This document shows, in pieces, positions 9,061 to 19,052 of a stretch of 64,000 bases of DNA. The stretch is taken from NCBI GenBank assembly GCA_949155365.1, contig CASCUT010000005.1, forward strand, positions 29,092 through 93,091. The letters run 5' to 3'. The first letter of the stretch is position 1, and each line of letters begins with the position of its first letter. The notes under the pieces were generated by a model. That model made no database searches. It worked only from the letters and a program-made list of their open reading frames with translations, and was not told the origin of the DNA. Source of the DNA: an uncultured Clostridia bacterium. GTDB taxonomy: Bacteria > Bacillota > Clostridia > TANB77 > CAG-508. The position numbers were made by a program, and so were the translations under genes.

Positions 9061-9098
9061 AAAATAGGGTGAGTTTCAAAGGAAGCTCACTTTATTTT
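9061..9098. terminator. Bidirectional terminator
   Basis: A hairpin with matching AAAATA/TATTTT ends and GTGAG/CTCAC inner arms lies between the convergent Nudix gene and the antirepressor remnant, with T-rich flanks on both strands. Confidence 0.6.
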
Positions 9099-9621
9099 GT
9101 AGCAAATATCTTCAATTTTATACCCTTGTTCTTTTACTTCTCCTTTTCTCCCATTTTTTGTATTTCTTTCGTAGATTACCCTATATTCTATTTTTTCTCT
9201 ATTTTTCCTAAACCATTCTGTTATTTCCTTTACCGCCTTTGGTTTGTAATACACTTGATAATATTGATTTCCTTTTGAGATATCTGGTACAATTGCTATT
9301 TTTTCGCATTTTCCTACCTGTTTCATTATTTTCAACCATACATAGTTCTTTTGCCATGTCTATCGAAATATAATATTCTTTCGTTTTTGTTCCTAGATTG
9401 TCTTTTTGGTCACATTTCACAAAATTGTGAAATGTGAAGAAATCTTGATATTCAGTAAATTTATAATGTTCTATCCTTTGCTTTATCCAATCTGCAAACT
9501 TTCTTTTATTTTCTAATATTTTGTGCAATTCTCTTGCATTAATTAATCTTTCGCCCTTCTTATTTTCATAAATAGGCACAATTTCTCCTTCTATTATTTT
9601 TAATTCTCGTTCCATACACAT
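9087..9621 (-). pseudogene. Phage AntA-type antirepressor remnant, frame-broken
   Basis: The first frame (9208-9621) begins with an AntA antirepressor domain: NARELHKILENKRKFADWI followed by RIEHYKFTEYQDF and later ISIDMAKELCMVENNETG. The homology stops abruptly there. A second frame (+1, 9087-9335) overlaps and carries an unrecognised 70-residue tail (ITEWFRKNREKIEYRV). AntA proteins normally continue in one frame with a separate C-terminal domain, so this looks like a decayed or recombined prophage gene. The junction is not at a CGG codon, so it differs from the recurrent frameshift described below. No other phage genes lie nearby. Confidence 0.6.
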
Positions 9622-9772
9622 TCTTCTTTTCTTTATTTTTTATTTTTACTTTGGGAATTTTTTAGAATAAAACTTTGAAATAAATCTTTAATATTTTACC
9701 ACATTTTTCCAAAAAATGCAATCAAAATCATTCTGGTTTATTTTCTATTTTTCGACAAAATCAAGAAATAGA

Positions 9773-9814
9773 TTTTAGAAATTGTACTTCTCTTTGCTCA
9801 AACAATTTCTAAAA
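9773..9814. repeat. 13-bp inverted repeat in a 319-bp gap
   Basis: Perfect arms TTTTAGAAATTGT (9773-9785) and ACAATTTCTAAAA (9802-9814) with a 16-base spacer. It lies in the non-coding stretch 9622-9940, which otherwise holds only the terminator at 9877-9907. Its role is unknown. Confidence 0.5.
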
Positions 9815-9876
9815 ATTTCCATAATTATCTTGTCCAGAGTTTTTCTTCCCTTCGGTCGAAAATTCCTACAATATAA

Positions 9877-9907
9877 AAAATAATGAGATTCTAAACCTCA
9901 TTATTTT
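9877..9907 (-). terminator. Terminator after FtsX-like permease
   Basis: 11-bp arms (9877-9887 with 9897-9907) and a 9-base loop, 34 bp beyond the permease stop, with a T-rich flank on the minus strand. Confidence 0.7.
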
Positions 9908-9940
9908 CTTTTTATTTATTATCTAAACTATCTTTTCCTA

Positions 9941-12900
9941 TTACTCTACACTCTTTAAACTTTCTATCATATCAATTTTCTTTAATACAAAATGAATGAT
10001 ATTGTTTACAATCACTGAAAATCCTATTGTTATCATTGCCGATAGGAGATAGCTTGTTGGTAGGATTTTGATATCAAATTTTAATAAATCAATTTCTATT
10101 GTTCCTATAATAATATTCGTTAGGAATACACCAAATACCAATCCCAGTATAACACCAATTAAGGTAAAAATAATCGTTTCTTTATTGATATAACTATCTA
10201 CTTCTTTATCCTGAAATCCCAATACTTTTAGTGTTGCAATCTCTCTTTTTCTTTCTCCAATATTAATGTTAGCTAGATTATACAATACTACAAAAGCAAG
10301 CATAGCAGAAGTGATGATTAATACAATTACTACATAATCCATCGTACTTAACATATCACTAATCGATTGCATGATATTCGGCATAAGTAGGACAGAAGCT
10401 ACTCCTTCTATTTGTAGTAAATTTTCTGATAATTGATTTTGTGTTTCTTCACTCATTTCTTTTGCCTTTACTAATAGCATATTGGTTTGATAGGAAGATA
10501 ATAAATTGGTTTCATAATAGTTTTTTGACATGTACACACAATGTCCTACATAATGTTTGGTAATTCCCTCCACTTTTACAACATGTTTCACTTCTTCTGC
10601 ATCGGTTATGGTAATTTCCTCTCCTACTTTTATTCCAAATGCATCTGCTACTTTTTCTGTTAGAATAACGCCATTATCACTTATTTTTAATTCTTCTTTT
10701 GTATTAACATCTATTAATTTGGCTACTTGATAAAATTCTTCTATTTGATTTGGTACATAGATGGAAACATCATAACTCCTATCCTCATTTGCAATTCTAC
10801 CAGTCCCCACATACACTTCTTGATAGCTTTCTATTTCTTGTTGCTTTGTTAAACACTCTTCTATTTCTTTCATTCCATTGGTGTTTAATAAACTAATTGC
10901 TGAATCATATTGATAAATTTCTTTATATTGAAAATTCGGAATGTCTTGTACCGAATCTCGAATGCCAAACCCAGTTAACATTAATCCTGTGCAACCTGCA
11001 ATCCCAATAATTGTAATAATGGCTCTTTTCTTATAACGAAAAATGTTTCTTGCTGTTACTTTTTGCGAAAAGTTCATCCTCTTCCACAAAAACGCGATTC
11101 TTTCTAGCATTATCTTTTTTCCGTTTTTTTGGTGGTTTTGGTCTCATTAATGCGGATGGGGTTTCTTTTAGTTCTCTACGTGCTACTAACAATGTAGCAC
11201 CACCAATACATAAAAATGCAATACAAGTTCCCATTAAACCTATGTTAAGTCGATATGACAAATAAAATTTAGGAAGAACATATAGCATCGAGTAAATTTT
11301 CCAAACAATGGATGGTAATAAATAAAAGCCTACACTCATTCCTAATATTCCACCAATTACGCTTGCCATAAAAGCATACCATACATATTTTGCCATAATT
11401 TGTCTATTGGTATAGCCCAATGCTTTTAATGTTCCAATTTCAATTCTTTCTTCTTCAATCATTCTTGTCATAGAAGTTAAACTAATTAAAACGGAAACAA
11501 GATAAAAGATAATTGGAAATACATTGGCAACATTGTTCATCGTTTTAATTGCATCAAATATATTGGTATAACCTGCATTATCCTTTCGTTCTTGGATGTA
11601 CCATTTGGCTTTTTCTATCTTTTTAATTTCTTCTCTTGCTTTGCTTATTTCTTGTTGTGCTTCTTGTAGTTTTCCTTCTGCTTCCTTTTTATTTTCCTGT
11701 AATTGCTTTTGGTTTGTGATAAGTTCTGTCTTTCCTTTTTCTAATTCTGCTTTTGCATTTGCTATTTTTGCTTTTCCCTTTTTCATTTCTGCATTGGCTG
11801 TTATTTTGCTCTTTTCTAAGGTACTTTTTTGTGTTGTTACTTCGGTTATGGCTTGCTTTATTTGTGCTTCTGTCTCTACTATTTTTTGTTTTGCTTCTGC
11901 TATTTGCGTTTGTATTTCACTTTTTTGCTTTTCTAAGTTTTGCACTGTTTCTTGTGTTTTGGTAATAGCCAATTCAATTTGAGTTGTATCTGCACCTACT
12001 GCTTCCATCTGCTCTTTTTGTTGCTTTAATGTATCTAGCATATTCTTGGCACTATGAATGCCTGCTTCTATTTCTTTTATTCCTTGATTGGCTTCTTGTT
12101 CTTTTTCTAGCAATTCTTGCTTTGCTATATCCAATTTTGTTTTATTTTGCTCTATTTGCTTTTCTGCTTCTACTAATTTTCTTTCTGCTTCTGAAAACTG
12201 TTCCTTTGTCTTTTGTTCTTGCCTTCCTAGTTCTCTTTCTGACTGCTGAATCGTTTGCTCAGAATTTTGGATGGTTTGCTCTGCTTGTTTTATTTGCTTT
12301 TCTGCCTCTTGTAACTTTTCCTCTACCTTTTGCTTTTCTTTTTCATACTCTTCTTGTGCTTCTTCTACTTTTTCTGTAGCTTTGTTAATCAGAGAAGTAT
12401 ATCGTTCTTGCTCTCTTTGTTCTTTGATGCCTTCTAGCTTTTGATAGACTGGTTCTACTAAGGCTAAATACTCATCACTACCAGTTTTTGTCTCTTTCGT
12501 TCCCTTTACGGTTACTCCTATTTCTGTATAATAATCAAATTTAATGTTCTCTTCTTTGCAATAGAGAAACAAATCAATCGAACCATTTCCTATGTTGGTA
12601 TTTCCTCTATCTTTTGAAATATAAATCGGAGACTGTACAATTCCTACAATTTCAAGTTCTTTTTCTTGGAATATAGATTCTCCTTGTTCGTTCGTATCTT
12701 CGTTTTGTAGTACAATCTTTTTTCCAATATAGTCTTGTGTATTACCTGTTATGTCATAATGAGCATCTAATAGGCATTCCTTTTCCTGTTCGATGTTTCT
12801 TCCTGCTATTATGACAGGAGTATTTACTTCTTCCTTATATCCTATCACTTTTGCAATTCTATCTTTTTCTTCTAATACAACAATTGTGTCTTTACTTTTG

Positions 12901-13163
12901 ATGCCAAAGGCGTTTTCTACTCCCTCAATCTGTCTTGTTGAAGATATATCTTCTTCCTCTAATCCTAAAGTAGAAATAATGCTGATATCATACAAATTGC
13001 TAGAATCAGCAAAATGGTCTAAACTGTCTAACATATCTGGACTAGAAGCAACTAATCCAGAATAAAAGCCCACTCCTAAAAATGCCATTGTTAGAATGGA
13101 AAGAAATCGTTTTTTTGTTTTGCTAATTGTTTTTACATTATTTTTAATTCGAGCTTTTCTCAA
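9941..13163 (-). CDS. FtsX-like ABC permease with coiled coil; +1 frameshift at CGG
   Basis: Two overlapping frames (11031-13163 and 9941-11110) together make one permease of about 1073 residues. It has an N-terminal transmembrane anchor, an extracytoplasmic domain, a Gln/Glu/Lys-rich coiled coil of roughly 260 residues (about 255-520), the first FtsX membrane domain, then the second half starting near LERIAFLWKRMNFSQK with a second extracytoplasmic domain and FtsX domain. The frame changes at CGG codon 681 (11121-11123, codons AAA-CGG-AAA). Dropping one C gives KKGKKIMLERI in continuous frame. Start is TTG after AAGGAG. It pairs with the ATPase directly upstream; the substrate is unknown. 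If frameshifting does not occur it is a pseudogene. Confidence 0.75.
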
Positions 13164-13179
13164 TGTAATAACTCCTTTA

Positions 13180-13881
13180 CTACCACTCTATTTCATCGAT
13201 TGAAATAGGACTTTCATTAATCTCGATTTTTTCTGCCTTTCCATTTTTAAAATGAATGACTTTATCTGCCATAGGAGCAATGGCCGTATTATGGGTAATA
13301 ATCACTACTGTCATTTTTTCTTTTCTTGCCATATCTTGTAGCAATCTTAAAATACTTTTCCCTGTTTTATAATCTAATGCTCCTGTTGGTTCATCACATA
13401 ATAATAGTTTCGGATTTTTCGCAATTGCTCTTGCAATGGCTACTCTTTGTTGCTCTCCCCCAGAAAGTTGAGAAGGAAAATTATTCTTTCTATCACTTAG
13501 CCCTACTTTTTCTAGCATCTCATCAACATCTAACGCATCGATACATATTTGCGTTGCTAATTCTACATTTTCTTTGGCTGTTAAGTTTTGTACTAAATTA
13601 TAGAACTGAAATACAAATCCAATATCATTTCTTCGATATTGAATTAGTTCTTTATGGTTTAATTTGGTAATTTCTTTTCCATCTACCCATACTTTTCCTG
13701 CTGTTGCTGTATCCATTCCTCCCAAAATATTTAAGGTAGTCGTTTTTCCTGCTCCACTTGGTCCTGCTATGACAACCAATTCTCCTTTTTCAATGGAAAA
13801 CTTTGCTTCCTCTAAGGCGGTTATTTCCACTTCTCCCATCTTGTATTTTTTATCCACCTTTTCAAACTCGATATATGCCAT
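13180..13881 (-). CDS. ABC transporter ATP-binding protein (MacB/LolD type)
   Basis: A 233-residue ATPase of the class that partners FtsX-like permeases. Walker A is GPSGAGKTT, the signature is [14 protein letters not shown], Walker B is [12 protein letters not shown], and the switch is ITHN. The frame is open to 13911, but the ATG at 13879-13881 follows AGGTGAGG at proper spacing and gives the usual MAYIEFEKV beginning. It lies 16 bp before the large permease gene, with which it forms an operon. The partner suggests mechanotransmission or lipoprotein/peptide export rather than nutrient uptake. Confidence 0.9.
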   Translation of the reverse strand: MAYIEFEKVDKKYKMGEVEITALEEAKFSIEKGELVVIAGPSGAGKTTTLNILGGMDTATAGKVWVDGKEITKLNHKELIQYRRNDIGFVFQFYNLVQNLTAKENVELATQICIDALDVDEMLEKVGLSDRKNNFPSQLSGGEQQRVAIARAIAKNPKLLLCDEPTGALDYKTGKSILRLLQDMARKEKMTVVIITHNTAIAPMADKVIHFKNGKAEKIEINESPISIDEIEW

Positions 13882-13936
13882 TTTTTCCTCACCTTTCAAA
13901 CATTTCTTCATGATGATAACATTGCCAATCTAAAAC

Positions 13937-14392
13937 CTACGAACATCCTACGATTTTATTCTTTTCTTCGATCCATCTTTTCATAATATAGGTTTGCCAT
14001 TTTCTAAACATTTTATTAACATATTCTTCTGGTTTTACCCATAATACCGTATGGTCTTTTTCGATGGGCTCTGTTATTTTTTTATCAAATTCTGCAATAT
14101 ATAGACTTGCTATTACTTCTATATATCCTTTCTTTTCCGAATATAAATAAGAACCTACTTCTGTAAATTCTTTCACATTTTTTATGGAATATCCCGCTTC
14201 TTCTATAATCTCTCTTTTTAACGCTTCTAGTTTTGTTTCTCCTTCCTCTATTCCTCCTCCTAAGTAAAAGAAGCAATCCTCTCCATCTGTTACAATTCCT
14301 ACTCTATCCTCTTCTTTATTGATAATAATAGCATATGCTCCTGGTCTTTTTGTATATTTTATATTTTGTTCTTTTTCTCCTATATATTTCAT
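13937..14392 (-). CDS. Nudix hydrolase
   Basis: A 151-residue protein with a complete Nudix box: GGGIEEGE, then the REIIEEAGY helix about residues 57-65. The N-terminal half forms the usual beta-sheet (AYAIIINKEEDRVGIV). The substrate is unknown. It lies between the ABC ATPase and DUF362 genes on the same strand, separated from the latter by a terminator, so it may head the transcript into the ABC operon. No special regulation is visible. Confidence 0.88.
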   Translation of the reverse strand: MKYIGEKEQNIKYTKRPGAYAIIINKEEDRVGIVTDGEDCFFYLGGGIEEGETKLEALKREIIEEAGYSIKNVKEFTEVGSYLYSEKKGYIEVIASLYIAEFDKKITEPIEKDHTVLWVKPEEYVNKMFRKWQTYIMKRWIEEKNKIVGCS

Positions 14393-14538
14393 TTCTCTTT
14401 CTCCTAATATGTTTCGTGTGATGCAATTTCATTTTCATTATGTACAAATTTTAACTTCTGCAATGTTTCTTGACCAATTATTTCATCTTATTTTACCATA
14501 TTAAAATGCCTCTGACAACGAATTCACAAATATTTCAC

Positions 14539-14582
14539 AAAAAAAGGAAAATTTTGGATATCTCCTAAAACTTTCCTTTTTT
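14539..14582 (-). terminator. Terminator after DUF362 gene
   Basis: An AAAAAAGGAAA / TTTCCTTTTTT stem with an imperfect inner extension and a T-run on the minus strand, directly after the DUF362 stop. Confidence 0.7.
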
Positions 14583-14587
14583 CTGTT

Positions 14588-15472
14588 TTATTCGTCGATG
14601 GAAATTAACTCATATTCTTTGCTTCCCATTCCTAATTCTTCTGCTACATCAATGGTATGGGTTCCTTGTTTTGAATGAATTCTTTCTAATAGATGGTCTC
14701 TTCCTTTGTCTTCTGATTTTGTTACTAAATCAATACAAGCTTGGTCAATGGCAACTGGGTCTAAGGATGCTAGTATTCCGATATCTTGAATGCATGGGTC
14801 TTCTGCTACTCTACAACAGTCGCAGTCTACACTCATGTTACACATAATATTAATATATACTATATTTCCTTCGAATTTCTTTGCCACACTACTAGCACTA
14901 TCTGCCATAGCTTCTAAAAATTTTAGTTGGTCTACTTGGAACATATCTTCATAGCTTCCATTTTCTTTTCCAACACAATGAATATAACGTTTTCCTTTTC
15001 CAGAAGCAACACCGATGGATAATTGTTTTAATGCTCCACCGTATCCTCCCATCGGATGACCTTTGAAATGAGATAAAACTAGCATTGAATCATAATTATC
15101 AATATGGTTTCCTACATAGTTTTTCTTAATGACTTTTCCATTTGGAATTTCTAATACTTTATCTTCTCCTTCACTATCCATAATGTCTACCTTAAAATAT
15201 TTAGTCCAACCATGTTCTTCCATTAATTTTTGATGTTTCTCTGTAGTATCTCTTGCTCCTTCATAAGCAGTATTACATTCTACCACAGTTCCATTCACAT
15301 GTTCTACTATTTTCTTTACCATTTCTGGTTTAATATAGTTTTGATTTCCTTTTTCTCCCGAATGCAATTTCACAGCCACTTTTCCTTTTAATGTTTTTTC
15401 TAGTACCTCATACATCTTTACAATACTTTCTGGTGTAATTTCTTTGCTAAAATAAACTTTTGCTTTTCCCAT
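14588..15472 (-). CDS. DUF362 domain protein
   Basis: A 294-residue protein of the DUF362 family. Characteristic stretches include VAVKLHSGEKGN near residue 33, HFKGHPMGGYGGALKQLSIG in the middle, and a Cys cluster MSVDCDCC that could bind metal or an Fe-S cluster. The C-terminal ferredoxin domain found in longer members is absent. Function is not established; relatives are cytoplasmic and occur widely in anaerobes. It is transcribed alone, flanked by a terminator and by the REP-like palindrome region at 15532-15730. Confidence 0.8.
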   Translation of the reverse strand: MGKAKVYFSKEITPESIVKMYEVLEKTLKGKVAVKLHSGEKGNQNYIKPEMVKKIVEHVNGTVVECNTAYEGARDTTEKHQKLMEEHGWTKYFKVDIMDSEGEDKVLEIPNGKVIKKNYVGNHIDNYDSMLVLSHFKGHPMGGYGGALKQLSIGVASGKGKRYIHCVGKENGSYEDMFQVDQLKFLEAMADSASSVAKKFEGNIVYINIMCNMSVDCDCCRVAEDPCIQDIGILASLDPVAIDQACIDLVTKSEDKGRDHLLERIHSKQGTHTIDVAEELGMGSKEYELISIDE

Positions 15473-15531
15473 AATCCTCTTCCTTTCTTTTACTACATAC
15501 TAAATACAGCAAAGACAGGGGAAAGACAGGG

Positions 15532-15622
15532 GGACGGAGATTTTGTCTAGCGCTTTTCCGCTTTTTACTTTTCACTTTTCATTTTTTATATTGTCAAAAA
15601 CCTTTAGACAAAATCTCCGTCC
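15532..15622. repeat. REP-like palindrome, 18-bp perfect arms
   Basis: GGACGGAGATTTTGTCTA (15532-15549) and its exact complement (15605-15622) flank a 55-base spacer. Short GACAGGG direct repeats precede the left arm. The motif recurs at 15701-15730 and 50671-50740, so it belongs to a dispersed intergenic family. Confidence 0.75.
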
Positions 15623-15700
15623 TGTTATCTTTTCTTTGTTGTACCCTTTCTTATTTTGTTTATCGTATCATACTATGAATACTTTTTCAATAATCATTCC

Positions 15701-15730
15701 ATGTCAAAATCTCCGTCCCCATGTCTACCA
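15701..15730. repeat. Second partial copy of the ATCTCCGTCCCC repeat
   Basis: GTCAAAATCTCCGTCCCC followed by ATGTCTACC repeats the arm of the palindrome 80 bp to the left and nearly matches 50713-50740. Confidence 0.65.
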
Positions 15731-15745
15731 TGTATCTTCCTATTT

Positions 15746-16417
15746 CTACATCACATACAATAAAATACATAGAAATTGTAAACTTCCTAATAAAATGAAT
15801 AGATGAAATATGGAATGGAAATATTTGTGTTTTTTTCCTACTCCATATAAAATTGCTCCTATTGTATAGGTTACTCCTCCTGCTACTAAGAGTATAAATC
15901 CATTGGTTGTTAATAATTGTGGTAATTCATTCACTTTAAAAATGATACACCAACCCATTAATAGATAACAGATCATGGAGAATACTTTATATCTTTTGAT
16001 ATCAATTGAGTTTAATACAATTCCTAAAATGGCAAATCCCCATATTATGCTAAATATAATCCATCCTGTTAATGGATTACTTTCTCGAATTGTACATAGT
16101 GCAAATGGTGTATAAGAACCTGCTATTAATAAAAATATGGAGCAATGGTCTAATATTTGAAATACTTTTTTTGATTTTAGCTTAGGACTTAATCCATGGT
16201 AAATACTTGACATTGTATAAAGTAGTAACATACTTATTCCATAAATAAGTCCACTTACTATCCCATACAAATTTTTATGGCTTGTCGCAAATGCAACACA
16301 TAATATGGTAGCAATTAATCCTAAAGAGGCACCTACAATATGGGATGTCATATTAAATATTTCTTCTCCTTTGGTATACGTTGGTAATATTCTATCTTTT
16401 AATTTCGTTCTTTGCAT
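15746..16417 (-). CDS. Hemolysin III / PAQR family membrane protein
   Basis: A 223-residue protein with seven hydrophobic segments, beginning YTKGEEIFNMTSHIVGASLG, the characteristic start of the TrhA/hemolysin III branch of the PAQR family. Conserved metal-site residues are visible in the SSIYHG segment near residue 70, and the HSIFH motif lies near the C terminus. The family is linked to membrane fluidity homeostasis; a true haemolytic role is doubtful. It is a monocistronic gene with the repeat region downstream. Confidence 0.88.
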   Translation of the reverse strand: MQRTKLKDRILPTYTKGEEIFNMTSHIVGASLGLIATILCVAFATSHKNLYGIVSGLIYGISMLLLYTMSSIYHGLSPKLKSKKVFQILDHCSIFLLIAGSYTPFALCTIRESNPLTGWIIFSIIWGFAILGIVLNSIDIKRYKVFSMICYLLMGWCIIFKVNELPQLLTTNGFILLVAGGVTYTIGAILYGVGKKHKYFHSIFHLFILLGSLQFLCILLYVM

Positions 16418-16556
16418 TTTCTCTCCTTTTCGTTTCCATTATTTTACTTTTTGTTGATTGTCTTTTATCCTATCATAAAAAATGACAAGAAGCAATCATC
16501 CTCTCCTTTTATTTTACCCTTTTTTTCTCTTCTTTTTCAATCTTATCCTTTTTTAC

Positions 16557-16585
16557 TAAAAAAGATTAGAGTCTCTCTCTAATCT
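16557..16585 (-). terminator. Terminator after Na/Ca exchanger
   Basis: Arms AGATTAGAG (16563-16571) and CTCTAATCT (16577-16585) with a 5-base loop, followed on the minus strand by a T-run. Confidence 0.75.
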
Positions 16586-16601
16586 TCTGTTTTTTTGTAT
16601 A

Positions 16602-17561
16602 TTAATTTTTAAATAAAGTAAGCATATATCCCAAGTACATTACTAAATAGATAAAGCCATTCGCTCTACTCATTTTGTTTTTTGGTGGAATGATTGGAAA
16701 TACCGATAATATAAATGTTCCTATTATTAAGATAATAAAATCTTTATTATAAGTCATATTATATTGAATTGGATTGATTAGTGCAGATACTCCAATGATT
16801 AACAATATATTGAAGATACAGGAACCTAAAATATTTCCTATGGCAATATCACTTTTTCCTTTTGCTGATGCGGAAACACTTGTTACAAGTTCTGGCAAAC
16901 TTGTCCCTATTGCTAGTATGGTAACACTTATGATTTTCTCACTTAAGTGAAACATCTCTGCTATTTTTACTGCATTTTGTACTGTTACATCTCCCCCTAT
17001 TTTAAGAGCAACTATTCCTATTATGATAAGTAGGATATCTTTTAATGCTTTGCTTTCTTTTTCCTCTTTCTTTTCCTCTTTCTCTTTTTCTTCTTTATCA
17101 AATGTTTCGCCTTTAAAAGCCATAATAATGGTATAGATAATAAATACTATAAACAGTCCAATTAGTATTATTCCTTTTATTCTCGAAACCTCTTTTCCTA
17201 TATTACATAGTATCATGAAAATAATCGTTATTATTAAACATAGTGGCGTTTCTATTAATCTTGTCTCTTTTTTAAAGATAATTGGTTGTACCATTGAAGA
17301 TAATCCTAAAATTAAAAGTAAATTACATATGTTACTTCCTAGTACATTTCCAATTGCCATATCCGAATGTCCATCTAAGGCAGAAGTAATACTAACAAAT
17401 AACTCTGGCATTGATGTTCCAATGGAAATAATCGTTAATCCAATAACAATTTCTGGTATATGAAATCTCTTTGCTATATTGCTTGCTCCATCTACTAGAA
17501 AGTCTGCTCCTTTTATTAGTAAGATAAACCCTATGATAATAAATATAATTGCTACAAACAT
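16602..17561 (-). CDS. CaCA-family sodium/calcium antiporter
   Basis: A 319-residue inner-membrane exchanger with two inverted halves. The alpha repeats are seen as IGTSMPELFVS followed by GNVLGSNICN in the first half, and IGTSLPELVTS followed by GNILGSCIFN in the second, each carrying the cation-binding Glu and Asn. An acidic/Lys loop (about residues 155-172) joins the halves. This is the YrbG-like type; direction and ion are inferred from the family. It is 27 bp downstream of the MATE gene on the same strand. Confidence 0.9.
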   Translation of the reverse strand: MFVAIIFIIIGFILLIKGADFLVDGASNIAKRFHIPEIVIGLTIISIGTSMPELFVSITSALDGHSDMAIGNVLGSNICNLLLILGLSSMVQPIIFKKETRLIETPLCLIITIIFMILCNIGKEVSRIKGIILIGLFIVFIIYTIIMAFKGETFDKEEKEKEEKKEEKESKALKDILLIIIGIVALKIGGDVTVQNAVKIAEMFHLSEKIISVTILAIGTSLPELVTSVSASAKGKSDIAIGNILGSCIFNILLIIGVSALINPIQYNMTYNKDFIILIIGTFILSVFPIIPPKNKMSRANGFIYLVMYLGYMLTLFKN

Positions 17562-17588
17562 TCCTATCTTCCCCCTTCTTTTCCTCTG

Positions 17589-18920
17589 TTACACATATTG
17601 ATATTTTTTTCTATTTGTTACTAAAAACCCAATACTAATAATGAATGCTAATGATTCTGCTACTACATCTGCTATCCAAATTCCATTTATTCCCCATATT
17701 ATTGGTAATATCAAAATGGTTATTACTTGAAGTACCAATGTCCTTAAAAAGGAAATGATGGCTGAAACAATGCCATTGTTTAGTGCGGTAAAAAAAGAAG
17801 AAGCAAATATATTAAATCCACTCATTATATAGCTAAAGGAAAATAGTCTTATTGCTCTTGTTGTCATCTCTAATAAGGTAATATCATAACTTACAAAAAT
17901 AGATGCTAATGATTTCGAAAGTATTTCTGCTAATACTGTCATCACAATAGAAGTAATTCCAATTAGTTGTAAACTTTTCTTTAATAAACTTTTTAGTTCT
18001 TCTGTGTTTTTTGCTCCATAATGATAGCTAATAATAGGCGCTGTACCTATGGCATATCCTATGTAAGTACTAATAAAAATGAAGTTTACATACATAATAA
18101 TTCCATAAGCAACAATGCCATCTTCCCCTATATATTTCAGTAGTTGGACATTGTATAATATATTTACTAAAGATAACGATACGTTCGTTAACATTTCTGA
18201 AGAACCATTCATACAAGCTTTTAGAATTGGCTTTACTTCAAATTTTGCTTTTGTTAATTTTAATAGACTCTTATTTTTCCCAAAAAAGTATAAAAGTGGA
18301 ATTACTCCTCCTACTAATTGACTTATCCCTGTTGCTAGTCCTGCTCCAAATACGCCTAATTGAAACACATACATTAGTAAATAGTCTAAGACCATATTTG
18401 TTATTCCTGCAAAAATTGAAATGATTAATCCAAATGTTGGTTTTTCCGCTACTACTAGAAAACTTTGAAAACAATTTTGTAACACAAATGGAATTAAAAA
18501 GAAAAATAAGGTTTTTCCATAGGTAACACAATGCTCTAACATTGCTTCATTGGCTCCTAAAAGATGCGAAATTGGCCTTACTGTAAATACCCCTATAAAA
18601 GTAAATAACATTCCTAATCCTATTAACAAATAAATCAACATGGAAAAATATTGATTGGCTTTTTTATTTTCTCCCTCTCCTATTGTTTTAGAAACTAAAG
18701 CACTTCCTCCTGTTCCTATCATAAATCCTATTGCTCCTAATATCATAAAAACAGGCCAAATTAAATTCACTCCTGCAAATGCATTAGATCCAACATAATT
18801 TGATATAAAGATTCCATCTACTACACCGTAGATAGAAGTAAAAATCATCATTATAATCGTTGGCATGGTAAATTTTATTAATTTTCGGTACGTAAAATGT
18901 TCTGATAATTGTATTTTCAT
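17589..18920 (-). CDS. MATE family efflux transporter
   Basis: A 443-residue membrane protein with about twelve hydrophobic segments, starting with the family-typical FTYRKLIKFTMPTIIMMIF and a later GIGFMIGTGGSALVSK-like loop. It should export organic cations or drugs using Na+ or H+, probably in the MepA/NorM-like branch common in Clostridia. The substrate is not predictable. It lies immediately upstream of the CaCA exchanger and is divergent from the polysaccharide deacetylase. Confidence 0.88.
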   Translation of the reverse strand: MKIQLSEHFTYRKLIKFTMPTIIMMIFTSIYGVVDGIFISNYVGSNAFAGVNLIWPVFMILGAIGFMIGTGGSALVSKTIGEGENKKANQYFSMLIYLLIGLGMLFTFIGVFTVRPISHLLGANEAMLEHCVTYGKTLFFFLIPFVLQNCFQSFLVVAEKPTFGLIISIFAGITNMVLDYLLMYVFQLGVFGAGLATGISQLVGGVIPLLYFFGKNKSLLKLTKAKFEVKPILKACMNGSSEMLTNVSLSLVNILYNVQLLKYIGEDGIVAYGIIMYVNFIFISTYIGYAIGTAPIISYHYGAKNTEELKSLLKKSLQLIGITSIVMTVLAEILSKSLASIFVSYDITLLEMTTRAIRLFSFSYIMSGFNIFASSFFTALNNGIVSAIISFLRTLVLQVITILILPIIWGINGIWIADVVAESLAFIISIGFLVTNRKKYQYV

Positions 18921-19052
18921 TTTCGTTTTTCCCCCTAAATTCGACAGGAATTATTATAGTATGAAATCACTTTATTGTCAACCATTCTACTTTTCTCTTT
19001 TCCTTAGTTCTAATTCTTTCTTTTGTTAATATTTTTTATCGAGGTGATTTTC

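Noticed and set aside
17340..17400. Apparent in-frame CGG in the Na/Ca exchanger
   Set aside because: Local translation shows TCG-GAT (Ser-Asp of GHSDMAIG), so CGG spans two codons and is not in frame.
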